Origin: Acidobacteriota bacterium
GTDB lineage: Bacteria > Acidobacteriota > Terriglobia > Terriglobales > SCQP01
Assembly: GCA_004299485.1 (NCBI GenBank)
Contig: SCQP01000001.1
Span: 1-64,000, forward strand
Length of the DNA stretch: 64,000 nt
Reading direction: 5' to 3'
Within the stretch, counting starts at the first letter, position 1; each line of letters opens with the position of its first letter. This document shows positions 26,083-35,566 of the stretch, piece by piece. The notes beneath the pieces were generated by a model that was not told the origin of the DNA, did no database searches, and saw nothing but the letters and a program-made list of their open reading frames with translations. The position numbers and the translations under genes were made by a program.

Positions 26083-28690
26083 TTACTCCGTTCGCAGCGC
26101 CCGCATTGGGTCAGCGCGTGCCGCCCGCCGTGCCGGCAGCCAACAAGCCACCACCGCCGCCCCCGCCAGGACGCCGGTCGCCGCCGCCAGCGTCGCCGGA
26201 TCGAGCGGGCTGAGGCCATAAAGTTGGCTGCCAATCAGCCCGCGTACCGCCCAAACCCCCGCCGCACCTATCCCCAGCCCGATAACCGTAAGCCTCAACC
26301 CCATCCCCAAAATCAGCCGATACAGGTCGCTCCGCTGCGCCCCCAGCGCTATCCGCACCCCCAGCTCCCGCTGGCGCTGCCGCACCGCGTACGCCATCAG
26401 TCCATACAGCCCCGTCGCCGCCAGCAGCAACGCCAATATTCCAAAGATGCCCGCCGTGCCCGCTGCCATCTCAGGCTGCTGACCCCAGTTGTCCCAGTTC
26501 GCCGTCAGCGGCTGCGCATCGCCCAGCGCGAGATCCCGGCTCACCTCAGTCAACTGCCGCCGCACCGCAGGCAGCAGCACCATCGGATCGCCTCGCGCCA
26601 CGCGCACCGCCAGCGACAGCGACCAGACATCCGCGTCCTGCGCGTAGGGCAGGTATAGCGCCGCGTGCGTGGCGCTGCCAGGCGTCACGATATCGCCAAC
26701 CACGCCTACAATCGTGCGCGGGCATGTTGTTGCCAATGTAGGGCTTCACGGCCATGCCGACGGCAGCCTCAGTTCGCAATGAAGGCATGGCTTGGCGCAG
26801 CTCGGCAACAAAGCGCTGGTTCACAACGACCACCGGAGCCGCCTTGACCGTATCGTGCTCGTCAAAACCATGCCCGCGCAGCATACGCATGCGCAGGCTG
26901 CGAAAATACCCAGGCGTCACTTGCACCACATCAAACCCGAAGCCGTGGCCACGCGGCATTGGCTTGCCGCCCGCTCCAGCCAGCGAATTGAGACTCCACA
27001 TCCCGCTCCACGGCAGGGTGAAGCCGGCCGAGGCCGCGCTCACGCCCGGCAGCTCGCCCACACGATCCAGGAATTTGCGCACGACCTCCGCACGGCGGGC
27101 CAGCGGCATCGCCACGGGAAGCGTCAATTGCGCGGTCAGCACCTGGCGCGGATCGAATCCGGGATCGCGGTGCGCCATATGGTACAGCGTGCGGCCCAGC
27201 AATCCCGCAGCCGCTACCAGCACCAGCGCGATCGCAACTTCCGCGATCACCAGCACGCTGCGGCTCCGATGCGCTTCACGTCCTCCCGTGACACGAGCGT
27301 CGGCGGCGGCGGCCGCGCCACGGCTTGCCATCCAGGCTGGCCAGCAGCCGATCAGCACCATGGCGGCAACCCCCAGCGCCACGGTATAGCCCACAACCCT
27401 TCCGTCGAGAACCGGAGTGAACCCCGGAGCCTCCATCTGCCGGCCAAGCTCTAAAATCACCGGCCAGGCCAGCGCCATACCCGCAGCGCAACCCCCAATC
27501 GCAAGCATCGTGGTTTCGGCGAGCATACCCGCCATCAGGTCACGCGGCCGCGCTCCCAAAGCCACACGCGTGCGCAGCGCCGGCAACTGCGCCATGCCGC
27601 GCGCGATGCCCAAGCCCGCCAGGTTGGCGCAGGCGAGCAGCAACACTAAACCCGCCCCCACCCACAATAACTTCAACTCGGTGGCAAACGCTGCCACGAA
27701 GGTCTGCCGGAAACCCGAAACCCGGGCATCCGAATACATCCCGCCGTTGTGATGCTGCCGGCGCAGCGCGGCAGCAATCGCATCCAGATCGCGCGTGGCC
27801 TGTTCGGCCCTCACGCCGGGCCGCAGGCGCGCAATCGGCTCCAGGAATCTGAAGCCAGTCGACTGGCTCGGCGGCGCCAACCCCGGCTTCGCCTCCGCCC
27901 AGGCCGCCGCCGTGATCCAATAATCCTCGGCCATGCCCGGCGGAAACACGAAGCCGCGCGGCGCCACGCCCACCAGCACGAACTCATGGCCCGAAATATG
28001 GAGCACACGACCCAATGCCGCGGCCCCGCCGCCAAAGCGCCGCTCGAACAGGCGATGGCTGATCACTATGGCGTCGACCCCGTCATCGGCGTGCGGGCGA
28101 TCTTCGCCGCGCCGGAAAAATCGTCCGACGGCTGGCCGTATGCCCAACAGCGAAAACAAATTGGCCGAAACGATCATGCCCGTCAAATGCACCGCCTGCC
28201 CACGTCCGGTGAGCACGCCATCGGCCCCGCCCCACGCCGCCATTGCGCTAAAGCTATGGTTCTGGTCGCGCCAGGCTCGAAACTGCGGATAGGAGATGCC
28301 GGCCCAACGATGCGCGCGGCTGGAGCCCTGTGCGATGACCAACTCTTGCGGCTGGACATAAGGCAGCGGCCGCAGCAGCAAGGCGTCGGTCACGCTAAAG
28401 ATAGCCGCGTTGGCAGCAATCGCCAACGCCAGCGTAATGATCACCGCCGCGGCGTAGCCCGGCGAGCGCCGCAGCGAGCGTGCTGCCAGACGCAGATCGC
28501 GCCCCCAGTGCTCCATCCATGAGAACCGCCGCGCGTCGCGCCACAGCGAGCGGATTTGATCTTCCCCGCCCAGCCTCAACCGCGCCGCCCGCCGCGCCGT
28601 CTCGGGCGCCAGCCCCTGCCGCTCGTACTCGGCCGTCAGCTCCGCCAGATGCTGCGCCAGCTCCTCCCGCAGCCGGCCCTCGTCAGCCAC
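26083..28690 (-). CDS. ADOP-family ABC transporter permease (frameshifted)
   Basis: ADOP permeases are large MacB-like proteins typical of acidobacteria. The N-terminal part (28690 to about 26722) shows the ADOP start (LREELAQHLAELTAEYERQG), RDLRLAARSLRRSPGYAAAV, a MacB-type periplasmic domain and FtsX segments. The C-terminal 200 residues (RTIVGVVGDIVTPGS, LGVRIALGAQRSDLYRLIL, WLPARRAARADPMRALRTE) continue in another frame. Removing one C from the CCC run (plus-strand GGG, 26720-26722) restores a continuous NNMPRTIVGVVGD reading. A 1-bp insertion or a sequencing error has therefore split the gene. It overlaps the padR stop by 8 bp, the usual padR-ADOP pairing. No ATPase gene is present. Confidence 0.85.
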
Positions 28691-29123
28691 GTTCGCCTCC
28701 CGCCAGCACCCGCGCCATCAGCGCCGCCATCTGCCGCCATTCGCGGGTTTCGTTGCTCAACTGCTTCCGCCCAGCCGCGGTGAGCGAGTAGTAGCGCGCC
28801 CGCCGGTTATTTTCACTCGCCCCCCACTCCGACCGTATCCAGCCCCTCTGCTCCAGCCGCAGCAGTGCCGGATACAGCGTGCCCTGATTAATCGCCAGCA
28901 GATCTTCGGAGACCTGCTCGATGCGCCGTGCGATGCCGTAGCCGTGCAGCGGCCCCAGCGTCTCCAGCGTCTTGAGCACCAAAAGATCCAGCGTCCCGCG
29001 CAACACGCCGGGGGCGGGCTGGGGCTGCTGGGGCCCCCGGCCCGACCCGGCGTCAAGCGGGTCGCGTGGCGCAGCCACGCGGGGCCCCGCGCCTGTGATT
29101 CGATCGGCTTTGCTTTCTCCCAT
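28683..29123 (-). CDS. PadR-family transcriptional regulator with a palindromic-element insertion
   Basis: The PadR winged-helix core is clear: GTLDLLVLKTLETLGPLHGY, GIARRIEQVSEDLLAINQG, TLYPALLRLEQRGWI and the wing RRARYYSLTAAGRKQL. The start is ATG 29123, with a strong AAGGAG at 7 nt. PadR proteins normally go from the start almost straight into LxGTLDLLVL. Here MGESKADR is followed by about 30 extra residues (ITGAGPRVAAPRDPL, then GRGPQQPQPAP) encoded by palindromic element copy B. The insertion keeps the frame and precedes the DNA-binding core. The protein probably represses the adjacent permease gene in response to an unknown ligand. Confidence 0.88.
   Translation of the reverse strand: MGESKADRITGAGPRVAAPRDPLDAGSGRGPQQPQPAPGVLRGTLDLLVLKTLETLGPLHGYGIARRIEQVSEDLLAINQGTLYPALLRLEQRGWIRSEWGASENNRRARYYSLTAAGRKQLSNETREWRQMAALMARVLAGGERG
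29031..29100 (-). repeat. Palindromic element copy B (within padR N-terminus)
   Basis: This is the 70-bp gap-free match to 19334-19403. The stem is GCGTGGC (29064-29070), loop GCA, GCCACGC, a perfect 7 bp, flanked by GGGTC and GGGGCCCC. It is in frame in padR and encodes TGAGPRVAAPRDPL. Confidence 0.82.
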
Positions 29124-29257
29124 CGGATCTCCTTTAGAAAGCCAACAGAAGGGAGTGTACGTGCCTTTCTGTAGGAAGTCAACAGGAAGTGGCACGTGCC
29201 CCACCCGCCGCCTTATTACCGCTCCAATTCCGGACCCGCGCAGGTATCGAACCCCGC

Positions 29258-29287
29258 TGACTGCTTACCGCTGATCGCTGACCGCCG
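29258..29287. repeat. 7-bp periodic intergenic repeat
   Basis: GCTGACT GCTTACC GCTGATC GCTGACC run in 7-bp register between padR and the Nramp-like gene, immediately next to palindromic element copy D. Confidence 0.6.
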
Positions 29288-29325
29288 TCAGAGGGTCGCC
29301 CGGCTTGGCCGGGTGGGGCGAGCCA
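29279..29325. repeat. Palindromic element copy D (intergenic)
   Basis: GGGTCGC, a 7-bp stem GCCCGGC (29298-29304), loop TTG, GCCGGGT, then GGGG. This matches the core layout of copies A-C with different stem bases. It lies upstream of the Nramp-like gene and is not in a coding frame. Confidence 0.6.
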
Positions 29326-29384
29326 CTCGACGATGCAAGCAACCCGCACCTTAGGAGCATGTCTCTCACATTGCAGCTTCTCCC

Positions 29385-30695
29385 ATGCCCGTAATCACCG
29401 AACGGCGCGTCCACCACCGTCCGCTGCCGCACCTGCCTGCCCACACCCCCGGCGGAACCGTGCAGGCGGTCGGCACCGGCATCATCACCGGCGCCGCCGA
29501 CGACGATCCCTCGGCAATCGGCACGTATGCCAGCGCCGGTGCAGCGTTCGGCCCCGGAATCCTCTGGGCTGCTCCGGTGCTGTTTCCGCTGATGACGGTG
29601 GTCATGTACCTGGCCGCCAAAATCGGCCACGTCTCCGGCGTCGGTTTTGCCGCCGTAATCAGGCAGCACTACCCGCGATGGATCCTGACCACCGTGGTTG
29701 TGGCCATCGTAGCGGGCAACGTTATTGAGGCAGCGGCGGATCTGGGCGGCGTGGGAGCGGCCTTACACCTCCTCAGTCCCCTGCCGGGGCTGTTCTGGGT
29801 TCTGCCGATAGCCGCTGGCATTTTAGCCATTCAGCTATTCGGCTCCTATACCTGGATCCGCAACGCGTTCCGCTGGCTCGCCCTCGCCCTGCTGGCCTAC
29901 ATTGGTTCGGCATTGCTGGCGAAGCCGGATTTGCTGCAGACGGTAAAAGCCACTCTCGTCCCACAGATCCATTGGAATCGAGATTACCTGGCGGTGCTGG
30001 TCGCCATGATCGGCACCTCGGGATCGACTTATCTTTACGGCTGGCAGGCCAGTCAACAGGTCGAAGAGGACATCTCCATGGGACGGCGCCGCCTCAGCGA
30101 CCGTACGTCCACCACTTCGGCTACCACCCTCAAATCCTTGGCATGGGACGTTGTCCTGGGGATGTTTTTCAGCGTCGTGATCATGTATTTCATCTTGCTG
30201 TCTACCGCCGCCACAATCTATCCCACGCGCTGGGGCAGCATTCACACCGCTGCAGAGGCGGCGCAGGCACTGGCGCCCCTGGCCGGACACGCTGCCGGCG
30301 TTCTGTTTGCGGTGGGGGTCATTGCGGTCGGCTTTTTGGCCATTCCGGTGATGACAATAGGCGCGGCCTACGTCGTCTGTGACGCGGCCGGATGGAAGAG
30401 CGGCCTTTCGGCCAAGCGCAAGGATGCGCCCCAGTTCTACTGGATCATCACCGCGGTCATGATCGTCGCCGCAGGGCTGAATTATCTGGGCATGAATCCC
30501 ATCCACGCGCTCATCGCCGCCGGCATTGTGCAGGGCTTTTTGGCTCCCGGCCTGATGCTGCTGTTGCTGCTGATTACCTGCAACCCCCGCATCATGGGCC
30601 CGTGGACGAACTCCCGCTGGGTGACTGTGGTGGCCGGCCTGGCCGCGCTGGCTTCGGCCGCCGCGGCAGTCGCCCTGATTGTCAGCCTGCACTGA
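29385..30695 (+). CDS. Nramp-like divalent metal transporter
   Basis: The 436-residue inner-membrane protein has about 11 TM segments with the Nramp/APC layout. TM1 contains GIITGAADDDPSAIGTYA instead of the classical DPGN metal-binding motif. The TM6 region reads IGTSGSTYLYGWQASQQVEE and lacks the MPH motif of Mn/Fe Nramps. It therefore belongs to a divergent Nramp clade whose substrate could be Mg2+, Mn2+ or another ion, and this cannot be settled from sequence. The 3' end overlaps the convergent glycosyltransferase gene by 14 bp. No clear Shine-Dalgarno precedes the ATG. Confidence 0.83.
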   Translation: MPVITERRVHHRPLPHLPAHTPGGTVQAVGTGIITGAADDDPSAIGTYASAGAAFGPGILWAAPVLFPLMTVVMYLAAKIGHVSGVGFAAVIRQHYPRWILTTVVVAIVAGNVIEAAADLGGVGAALHLLSPLPGLFWVLPIAAGILAIQLFGSYTWIRNAFRWLALALLAYIGSALLAKPDLLQTVKATLVPQIHWNRDYLAVLVAMIGTSGSTYLYGWQASQQVEEDISMGRRRLSDRTSTTSATTLKSLAWDVVLGMFFSVVIMYFILLSTAATIYPTRWGSIHTAAEAAQALAPLAGHAAGVLFAVGVIAVGFLAIPVMTIGAAYVVCDAAGWKSGLSAKRKDAPQFYWIITAVMIVAAGLNYLGMNPIHALIAAGIVQGFLAPGLMLLLLLITCNPRIMGPWTNSRWVTVVAGLAALASAAAAVALIVSLH

Positions 30696-31728
30696 TGGCC
30701 GCGAGGAACTGTTCCGCAACCACCGCCGCCTCGAACTTCCGCACGTGGCGGCGCGACGCCGCAGCCATCTGCTCCCGCAAGCGAGCATCCGCCAAAAGAC
30801 GCTGGAGAGCATCGGCTAGCTCGCCGGGATCACCGGGGGCAAACAGCAGCGCGTTCGTCCCTTCCGCTACGACCTCTGGAATTGCCGCCGCGCGTGCCGC
30901 GACGATGGGAAGACCCGAAGCCATGGATTCCAACAGCACGATCCCGAACCCCTCCTGACGGCTGGGCAGGCAGAAAACATCGGCATTGCGATACTCCTGC
31001 AGCAGCGCAGCTCGAGGGATGTGGCCGAGGAAGCTTGCGCGACCGCCCATCCGCTCGAGCCGCTTGCGCTCGGGACCATCACCTACAATGCGCAGCCGCA
31101 CGCTCTCCGGCAACCGGCTCGTCGCCCGCAGCAGCGTACCGACATCTTTGCGCGGGTACAAATGCGCAACACAGAGGATGGTGAGCGGCCGGTCGGGAAC
31201 CACCGGCGCCTGCTCCAACTCGCGCTCCCACGCGCCAACATCGAGCATTTCGGCAACCACGCGGATGCGGTCGGCCGGCACGCCGTAACGCCGCTCGATT
31301 GCGGCGGCGGCGTAGCGGCTGGTGGTCAGCACGCGGTGGGCTTGGCGCACGCGCCGGCGCTCCAGCCGCGATTGCATCCAGAGCCGGACCCGGGGAACCC
31401 CGTGCTCGAATTGCATTTCTTCCGCCAGCACGCCTTTGATGCAGGCAATCCGCGAGCGCGGCACAAACAGGCCATCCCAATCGAAGCCGATCACCGCCGC
31501 GCCCTCCGGCCAGGCCTGGCCCCGCAGGCGCCAGTTGAACGCCAGCCTCCGCCAGGCCGAGGGCGACGCGGCCGCGGGCGCGACCAGTTCCACCCGCGAA
31601 CCCAGCGCGCGTAGCGACGCCTGCAGCGCCGCAATGCCCACAAACGTCCCGCTTCCCTGCCGCACATTCGCCGCCGTCCCGCTCACGAAAACGAGGTCCG
31701 GCACGGCTTTCATCTGGCTCGCTTGCAT
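30682..31728 (-). CDS. Glycosyltransferase family 4 (GT-B) protein
   Basis: The 348-residue predicted retaining glycosyltransferase has two Rossmann-like halves. The N-domain starts LVFVSGTAANVRQGSGTFVG. The C-domain has LTILCVAHLYPRKDVGTLLR, LRIVGDGPERKRLERM, ADVFCLPSRQEGFGIVLLE (the GT4 EGFG..LLE nucleotide-sugar motif) and GTNALLFAPGDPGELADAL. It probably adds a sugar to a lipid, polysaccharide or glycoprotein, but the acceptor is not apparent. It has no pathway neighbours and appears to be a single-gene unit. Confidence 0.87.
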   Translation of the reverse strand: MQASQMKAVPDLVFVSGTAANVRQGSGTFVGIAALQASLRALGSRVELVAPAAASPSAWRRLAFNWRLRGQAWPEGAAVIGFDWDGLFVPRSRIACIKGVLAEEMQFEHGVPRVRLWMQSRLERRRVRQAHRVLTTSRYAAAAIERRYGVPADRIRVVAEMLDVGAWERELEQAPVVPDRPLTILCVAHLYPRKDVGTLLRATSRLPESVRLRIVGDGPERKRLERMGGRASFLGHIPRAALLQEYRNADVFCLPSRQEGFGIVLLESMASGLPIVAARAAAIPEVVAEGTNALLFAPGDPGELADALQRLLADARLREQMAAASRRHVRKFEAAVVAEQFLAAISAG

Positions 31729-31745
31729 TAGCTAACTTCCTAGTC

Positions 31746-31751
31746 CATTAT
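31746..31751 (+). promoter_or_regulatory. -10-like box abutting the second antitoxin start
   Basis: CATTAT ends 6 nt before ATG 31758. TTGCAT (31723-31728) lies 17 bp upstream as a possible -35. There is no Shine-Dalgarno. Confidence 0.4.
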
Positions 31752-31757
31752 CAGCCT

Positions 31758-32027
31758 ATGGCCGTACCCAAGCGTGCGAAGAAGAAGTCCGAGTACAACG
31801 TGCATGAGGCCAAAACGCAGCTTTCCCGGCTGCTCGCCCGCGCCGAAAAAGGCGAAACCATCACCATCGCCCGCGCCAACCGTCCCGTCGCCCGCCTCGT
31901 CCCTCTGCCCCAGTTACGCAAGTGGGGGACCGAAAGGGGCAGGATCTGGATCGCGCCCGACGCCTTTGACCCCGACCCGGAGCTGGAAGACATCATGTAC
32001 AACGGCCCGGTATTTCCCGAAACGTGA
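31758..32027 (+). CDS. Type II antitoxin, Phd/YefM type (second pair)
   Basis: The 89-residue protein has a basic N-tail (MAVPKRAKKKSEY), then the Phd-like fold NVHEAKTQLSRLLARAEKG, ETITIARANRPVARLVPLP. The acidic C-terminal tail (DAFDPDPELEDIMYNGP) is typical of toxin-binding tails. It is coupled to the downstream PIN gene by a GTGA overlap. It is not a close copy of the pair at 25.4 kb, so the two loci were probably acquired separately. Confidence 0.86.
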   Translation: MAVPKRAKKKSEYNVHEAKTQLSRLLARAEKGETITIARANRPVARLVPLPQLRKWGTERGRIWIAPDAFDPDPELEDIMYNGPVFPET

Positions 32028-32410
32028 AGGCCCTGATCGACTCGCACGCGTTTCTGTGGGCGCTCGAAGGAAATCCGCGGCTCGGCCCGGAAGCGCGCGG
32101 TGTGCTCGACGGTGGGGGAAATGAGCTCTACCTCAGCTTGGTGAGCATCTGGGAGCTAGCCATCAAGGCCAGCGCAGGCAAGCTCGATTTGCCGCAGCCC
32201 GCCTCGCGTTATCTCGAGCGCGAAGCGGCCGCAAGGGATGTAACGCTACTGCCCCTGCGGGTTGCTTACGTGCAGCAAATGGAGCTTCTACCCTTTTATC
32301 ACCGTGATCCCTTTGACCGCATGCTGGTGGCGCAGGCCCTGGTCGAAGACCTGGTGCTGCTCACCGTCGACCGCCAGCTCGCGCGCTACGGCGTGCGCGT
32401 CATTTGGTGA
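32024..32410 (+). CDS. vapC: PIN-domain ribonuclease toxin (second pair)
   Basis: The 128-residue PIN protein starts at GTG 32024. Catalytic acids: D6 in ALIDSHAFLWAL, E in LVSIWELAIKASAGKL, D in HRDPFDRMLVAQAL, and D in LLTVDRQLARYGV. This is the SHxFLW subgroup often paired with Phd/YefM antitoxins, different from the LYLDSSV subgroup at 25.7 kb. The 3' end overlaps the convergent BNR-repeat gene by 11 bp. Confidence 0.87.
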   Translation: MKALIDSHAFLWALEGNPRLGPEARGVLDGGGNELYLSLVSIWELAIKASAGKLDLPQPASRYLEREAAARDVTLLPLRVAYVQQMELLPFYHRDPFDRMLVAQALVEDLVLLTVDRQLARYGVRVIW

Positions 32411-35400
32411 GGCCCACTTTGAGCTTCACCGGCGCCTCGCCGGCCGCCACCAGCTTGCGATTGAACGCCGCCAGCGGACCCGACTGAATCTCCTGGAACC
32501 GCGCCAGCACCTGCTCGAGTTTGGTGCTGAGTGCATGGACGACCGCATACGTCTGGTCCGTCGGCCGCGCATCGTAGCTGCCCTCGATCACACCCATCAG
32601 ATGGCCGATGCGATTGTTGAGCTTGATCGGGAAGTTCAGCGGATCCTCCGAAGCATGGCTCTTCGTTTGATAGATCGTGTGCTCAATGTTCGTGAGCTGC
32701 GCCACCAGAGCGTCGCCATCAGCCTTGAGCGCGGCGTCCTGAGCGATGCGGTCCTGCACCTGCGGCCGCAGCGCCCGCACATCGATCACCGCCTGATTCG
32801 CCCGGCTCTCGGCCGCAACCACCTGCTGGTCGAGGTCAAACTGCGCCTTGAGATCTTCCATCGTCGCGCTGCTATGCGGATTCGGCAGCACGGTGAAATG
32901 CACCGCCTGCGGCGCGCCGCCATCGACGCTGAGTTCAGCGCGGTAGCCGCCCGGCAGCGCGATAGGACCGTTGGTAATGTTAGCGCCCCACAGCACCATG
33001 CCCTTAAACGTCGTGGCGCCGGGATAGCGCAGATCCCACGTGAACTGGCTAATGCCGGCTTGGGTCGCCGGCGCTGCCGGCGCGCGGCGGAAGAAGCTCT
33101 CCTCCGCGGGCGCGTGCTTGCCCGGCTTGGCGCTAGTGTAGGTTTGAACCGTCCGGCCGTTGGCATCGAGAATCGTGATCTTCACCTGATGCGCCGCCTC
33201 CGGCAGGTAATAGCTCAGAGTCAGCCCGCGCCCACCGCGCGCCGCCGCCCGCGGCGTGAACAGATGCGGCGCATCCGCGCTGGCCACCGCCGGCGTGAGC
33301 TGCCGCAGGTAATCCATATTCCGCAGCGACCAGAAGCCCCGGCCCATGGTCGAAATCACCACGTCGTGCGCCGCCAGCTCGATGTCGGAAACCTGCTCAT
33401 CCGGCATATTCAGCCGCAGCGATTGCCACTGGTCGCCGTTATCGAACGAAATATAAATCCCGTGCTCGGTGCCGGCATACAGCAGCCCGGGGCGCTTGAG
33501 GTCCGCCCGCACGGCGTGAACGTAATCGCCCGGCGCGATGCCCTTGACGATTTTCGTCCAGCTCTTGCCAAAGTCGGTGGTCCGAAAAATGTAGGGCGCG
33601 CGATCATCCTGCAAATAACGTTCGACCGCGGCATACGCCGTGCCCGCCGTGGTCGGCGAGGCCTCGATCAGACTGACGCGCCCCAGGTGCGGCATGTCCG
33701 GCGGGGTGACGTTGGTCCAGCTTTTCCCACGGTTGCGGGTAATGTAAATCAGCCCGTCGTCCGAGCCGGTCCAGATCACGCCCGCCACTTTGTGTGAGGG
33801 CGCGATGGTGAAAATGGTCGCGTAAACTTCCGGACCGTTCATGTCGTGCGTAATCGGTCCGCCGCTGTCGCCCAGCGTGGCCGGGTCATGCAGCGTCAAA
33901 TCCGGACTGATTTTCGTCCAGCTCTGGCCTTCGTCCGTCGTCATCCAGAGGTGCTGGGACGAAGTGTAAAGAATGTGCGCATCGAAGTTGTCAAACACAA
34001 TCGGGAAGGTCCACTGCCACCGCTCCGGCAGCGCCGACGACGGTTCCCCGGAGAAAAAGCGCGGGTACGGCTCGACGTCGCGGCACTCGCCCGAGCGCCG
34101 GTCGCAGCGGCTGAGCAGCGCCCCCTGGCTGCCCGCATAGAAGATGTTGGGGTCGGTTGGGCTCGGCGCGATGTAGCCGCTTTCCCCACCCCCCACGTCA
34201 TAGCCCGCTGCCCACATCCCGCTGCCGCCGAACCGGCGTGGCGGCGTCGATTGTACGCAAATCGTGCCGTCGTCCTGCTGGGCGCCGCAAACCTGGTAGG
34301 GATCATCTTTCGTCAGCGCCACGTGATAAAGTTGCGCCGTCGAGTAGGTCTCCGGACTCCAGCTCTGCCCGTCGTTCGTGGTCACCGTCGCGCCGCTGTC
34401 GTTGCTCACGACCATGCGCTGATCGTTGTTGGGATCGATCCAAACCGCGTGCGTATCCCCGCCTCGCACCCGCTTCCAGCTCACTCCGCCATCGGTGGAT
34501 TTATAGAACCCGACGTTGCCGGCGTAGACGACATCCTTCTTCTGCGGGTCGGCGAAGATATTGCTGAAGTAGAAGGCACGCTGCCGCACCGTATCCTCAC
34601 TGTTCACCCGCTTCCAGGTCGCCCCGGCGTCGTCCGAGCGGAACACGCCGCCATCGCGCGCTTCCACCAATGCGTAGAGCCGGTTGGAATCGACCCCGCT
34701 CACCGTGATCCCGATCTTGCCGATTACGCCCGTCGGCAGGCCTGGATTACGGGTAATTTCCTTCCACGTCCCGCCCCCGTCGGTGGACTTGAACAACCCG
34801 CTGCCCGGTCCGCCGCTGGCCATGCCCCAGGACTTGCGCCACGCCTGCCACAGCGCGGCATAAATCACTTGCGGGTTGCGCGGATCAAGTGCCAGGTCGA
34901 TCGCGCCCGTCTGGTCATTACGGTAGAGAATCTTCTTCCAGTTCTTGCCGCCGTCGGTGGACTTGAACACACCCCGCTCGGCGTTCGGCGCCGACGGATG
35001 CCCTAGCGCCGCCACATAGACGATGTCGGGGTTCGCCGGATCAATGCGAATGCTCGAGATGATCTGCGAATCGGCGAGCCCCACGTGCTGCCACGTCTTG
35101 CCGCCGTCGCTCGTCTTGTACACCCCGTCGCCCTGCATGATGTTGCCCCGCAGCGCGCTCTCGCCCATGCCGATGTAAACGACATCTGGGTTCGACGGCG
35201 CAACCGCCACCGCGCCCACCGAGGAGCTGTGCAACTGGCCATCGGTCACCGGCTTCCAGGTCAACCCACCGTCGGTGGTCTTCCACAGGCCCCCGCCGGT
35301 CGCGCCCGCGTAGTACTCCAGCGGCCGCGCCGCCGAGCCCGCGCTGGCAATGGAGCGGCCCGCTCGTCCGGGGCCCAGATTCACCCAGCGCAGGTTATGG

Positions 35401-35486
35401 AACAGCGTCGCAGGATAGGAGGACTGAGCCGGAGCCAGCAGTGCCAGGGCACATGCCGAAGCGATCAACACGAGAGCGCGTTTCAT
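32400..35486 (-). CDS. Secreted BNR/Asp-box (VPS10/sortilin-like) beta-propeller protein
   Basis: The protein of about 1028 residues has a signal peptide (MKRALVLIASACALALLAPAQS). Many BNR/Asp-box repeats follow: KTTDGGLTWKPV, KTSDGGKTWQHV, KSTDGGKNWKKI, RSDDAGATWKRV, KSTDGGVSWKRV, RTTDFGKSWTKI. The first 700 residues therefore form one or two beta-propellers. The C-terminal 300 residues contain an Ig-like part (LSYYLPEAAHQVKITILDANG) and a helical end. Proteins like this are often labelled glycosyl hydrolase, but I see no catalytic evidence. ATG 35486 is preferred over 35498 because the signal peptide begins there. Confidence 0.85.
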   Translation of the reverse strand: MKRALVLIASACALALLAPAQSSYPATLFHNLRWVNLGPGRAGRSIASAGSAARPLEYYAGATGGGLWKTTDGGLTWKPVTDGQLHSSSVGAVAVAPSNPDVVYIGMGESALRGNIMQGDGVYKTSDGGKTWQHVGLADSQIISSIRIDPANPDIVYVAALGHPSAPNAERGVFKSTDGGKNWKKILYRNDQTGAIDLALDPRNPQVIYAALWQAWRKSWGMASGGPGSGLFKSTDGGGTWKEITRNPGLPTGVIGKIGITVSGVDSNRLYALVEARDGGVFRSDDAGATWKRVNSEDTVRQRAFYFSNIFADPQKKDVVYAGNVGFYKSTDGGVSWKRVRGGDTHAVWIDPNNDQRMVVSNDSGATVTTNDGQSWSPETYSTAQLYHVALTKDDPYQVCGAQQDDGTICVQSTPPRRFGGSGMWAAGYDVGGGESGYIAPSPTDPNIFYAGSQGALLSRCDRRSGECRDVEPYPRFFSGEPSSALPERWQWTFPIVFDNFDAHILYTSSQHLWMTTDEGQSWTKISPDLTLHDPATLGDSGGPITHDMNGPEVYATIFTIAPSHKVAGVIWTGSDDGLIYITRNRGKSWTNVTPPDMPHLGRVSLIEASPTTAGTAYAAVERYLQDDRAPYIFRTTDFGKSWTKIVKGIAPGDYVHAVRADLKRPGLLYAGTEHGIYISFDNGDQWQSLRLNMPDEQVSDIELAAHDVVISTMGRGFWSLRNMDYLRQLTPAVASADAPHLFTPRAAARGGRGLTLSYYLPEAAHQVKITILDANGRTVQTYTSAKPGKHAPAEESFFRRAPAAPATQAGISQFTWDLRYPGATTFKGMVLWGANITNGPIALPGGYRAELSVDGGAPQAVHFTVLPNPHSSATMEDLKAQFDLDQQVVAAESRANQAVIDVRALRPQVQDRIAQDAALKADGDALVAQLTNIEHTIYQTKSHASEDPLNFPIKLNNRIGHLMGVIEGSYDARPTDQTYAVVHALSTKLEQVLARFQEIQSGPLAAFNRKLVAAGEAPVKLKVGLTK

Positions 35487-35566
35487 GCGCGCTAGCATAC
35501 CGCACCCACTCGCCGCTGGCCAGCTTTTGTTATACTCCCTGCGATTTGCACTCTCGGGAGGGAATC

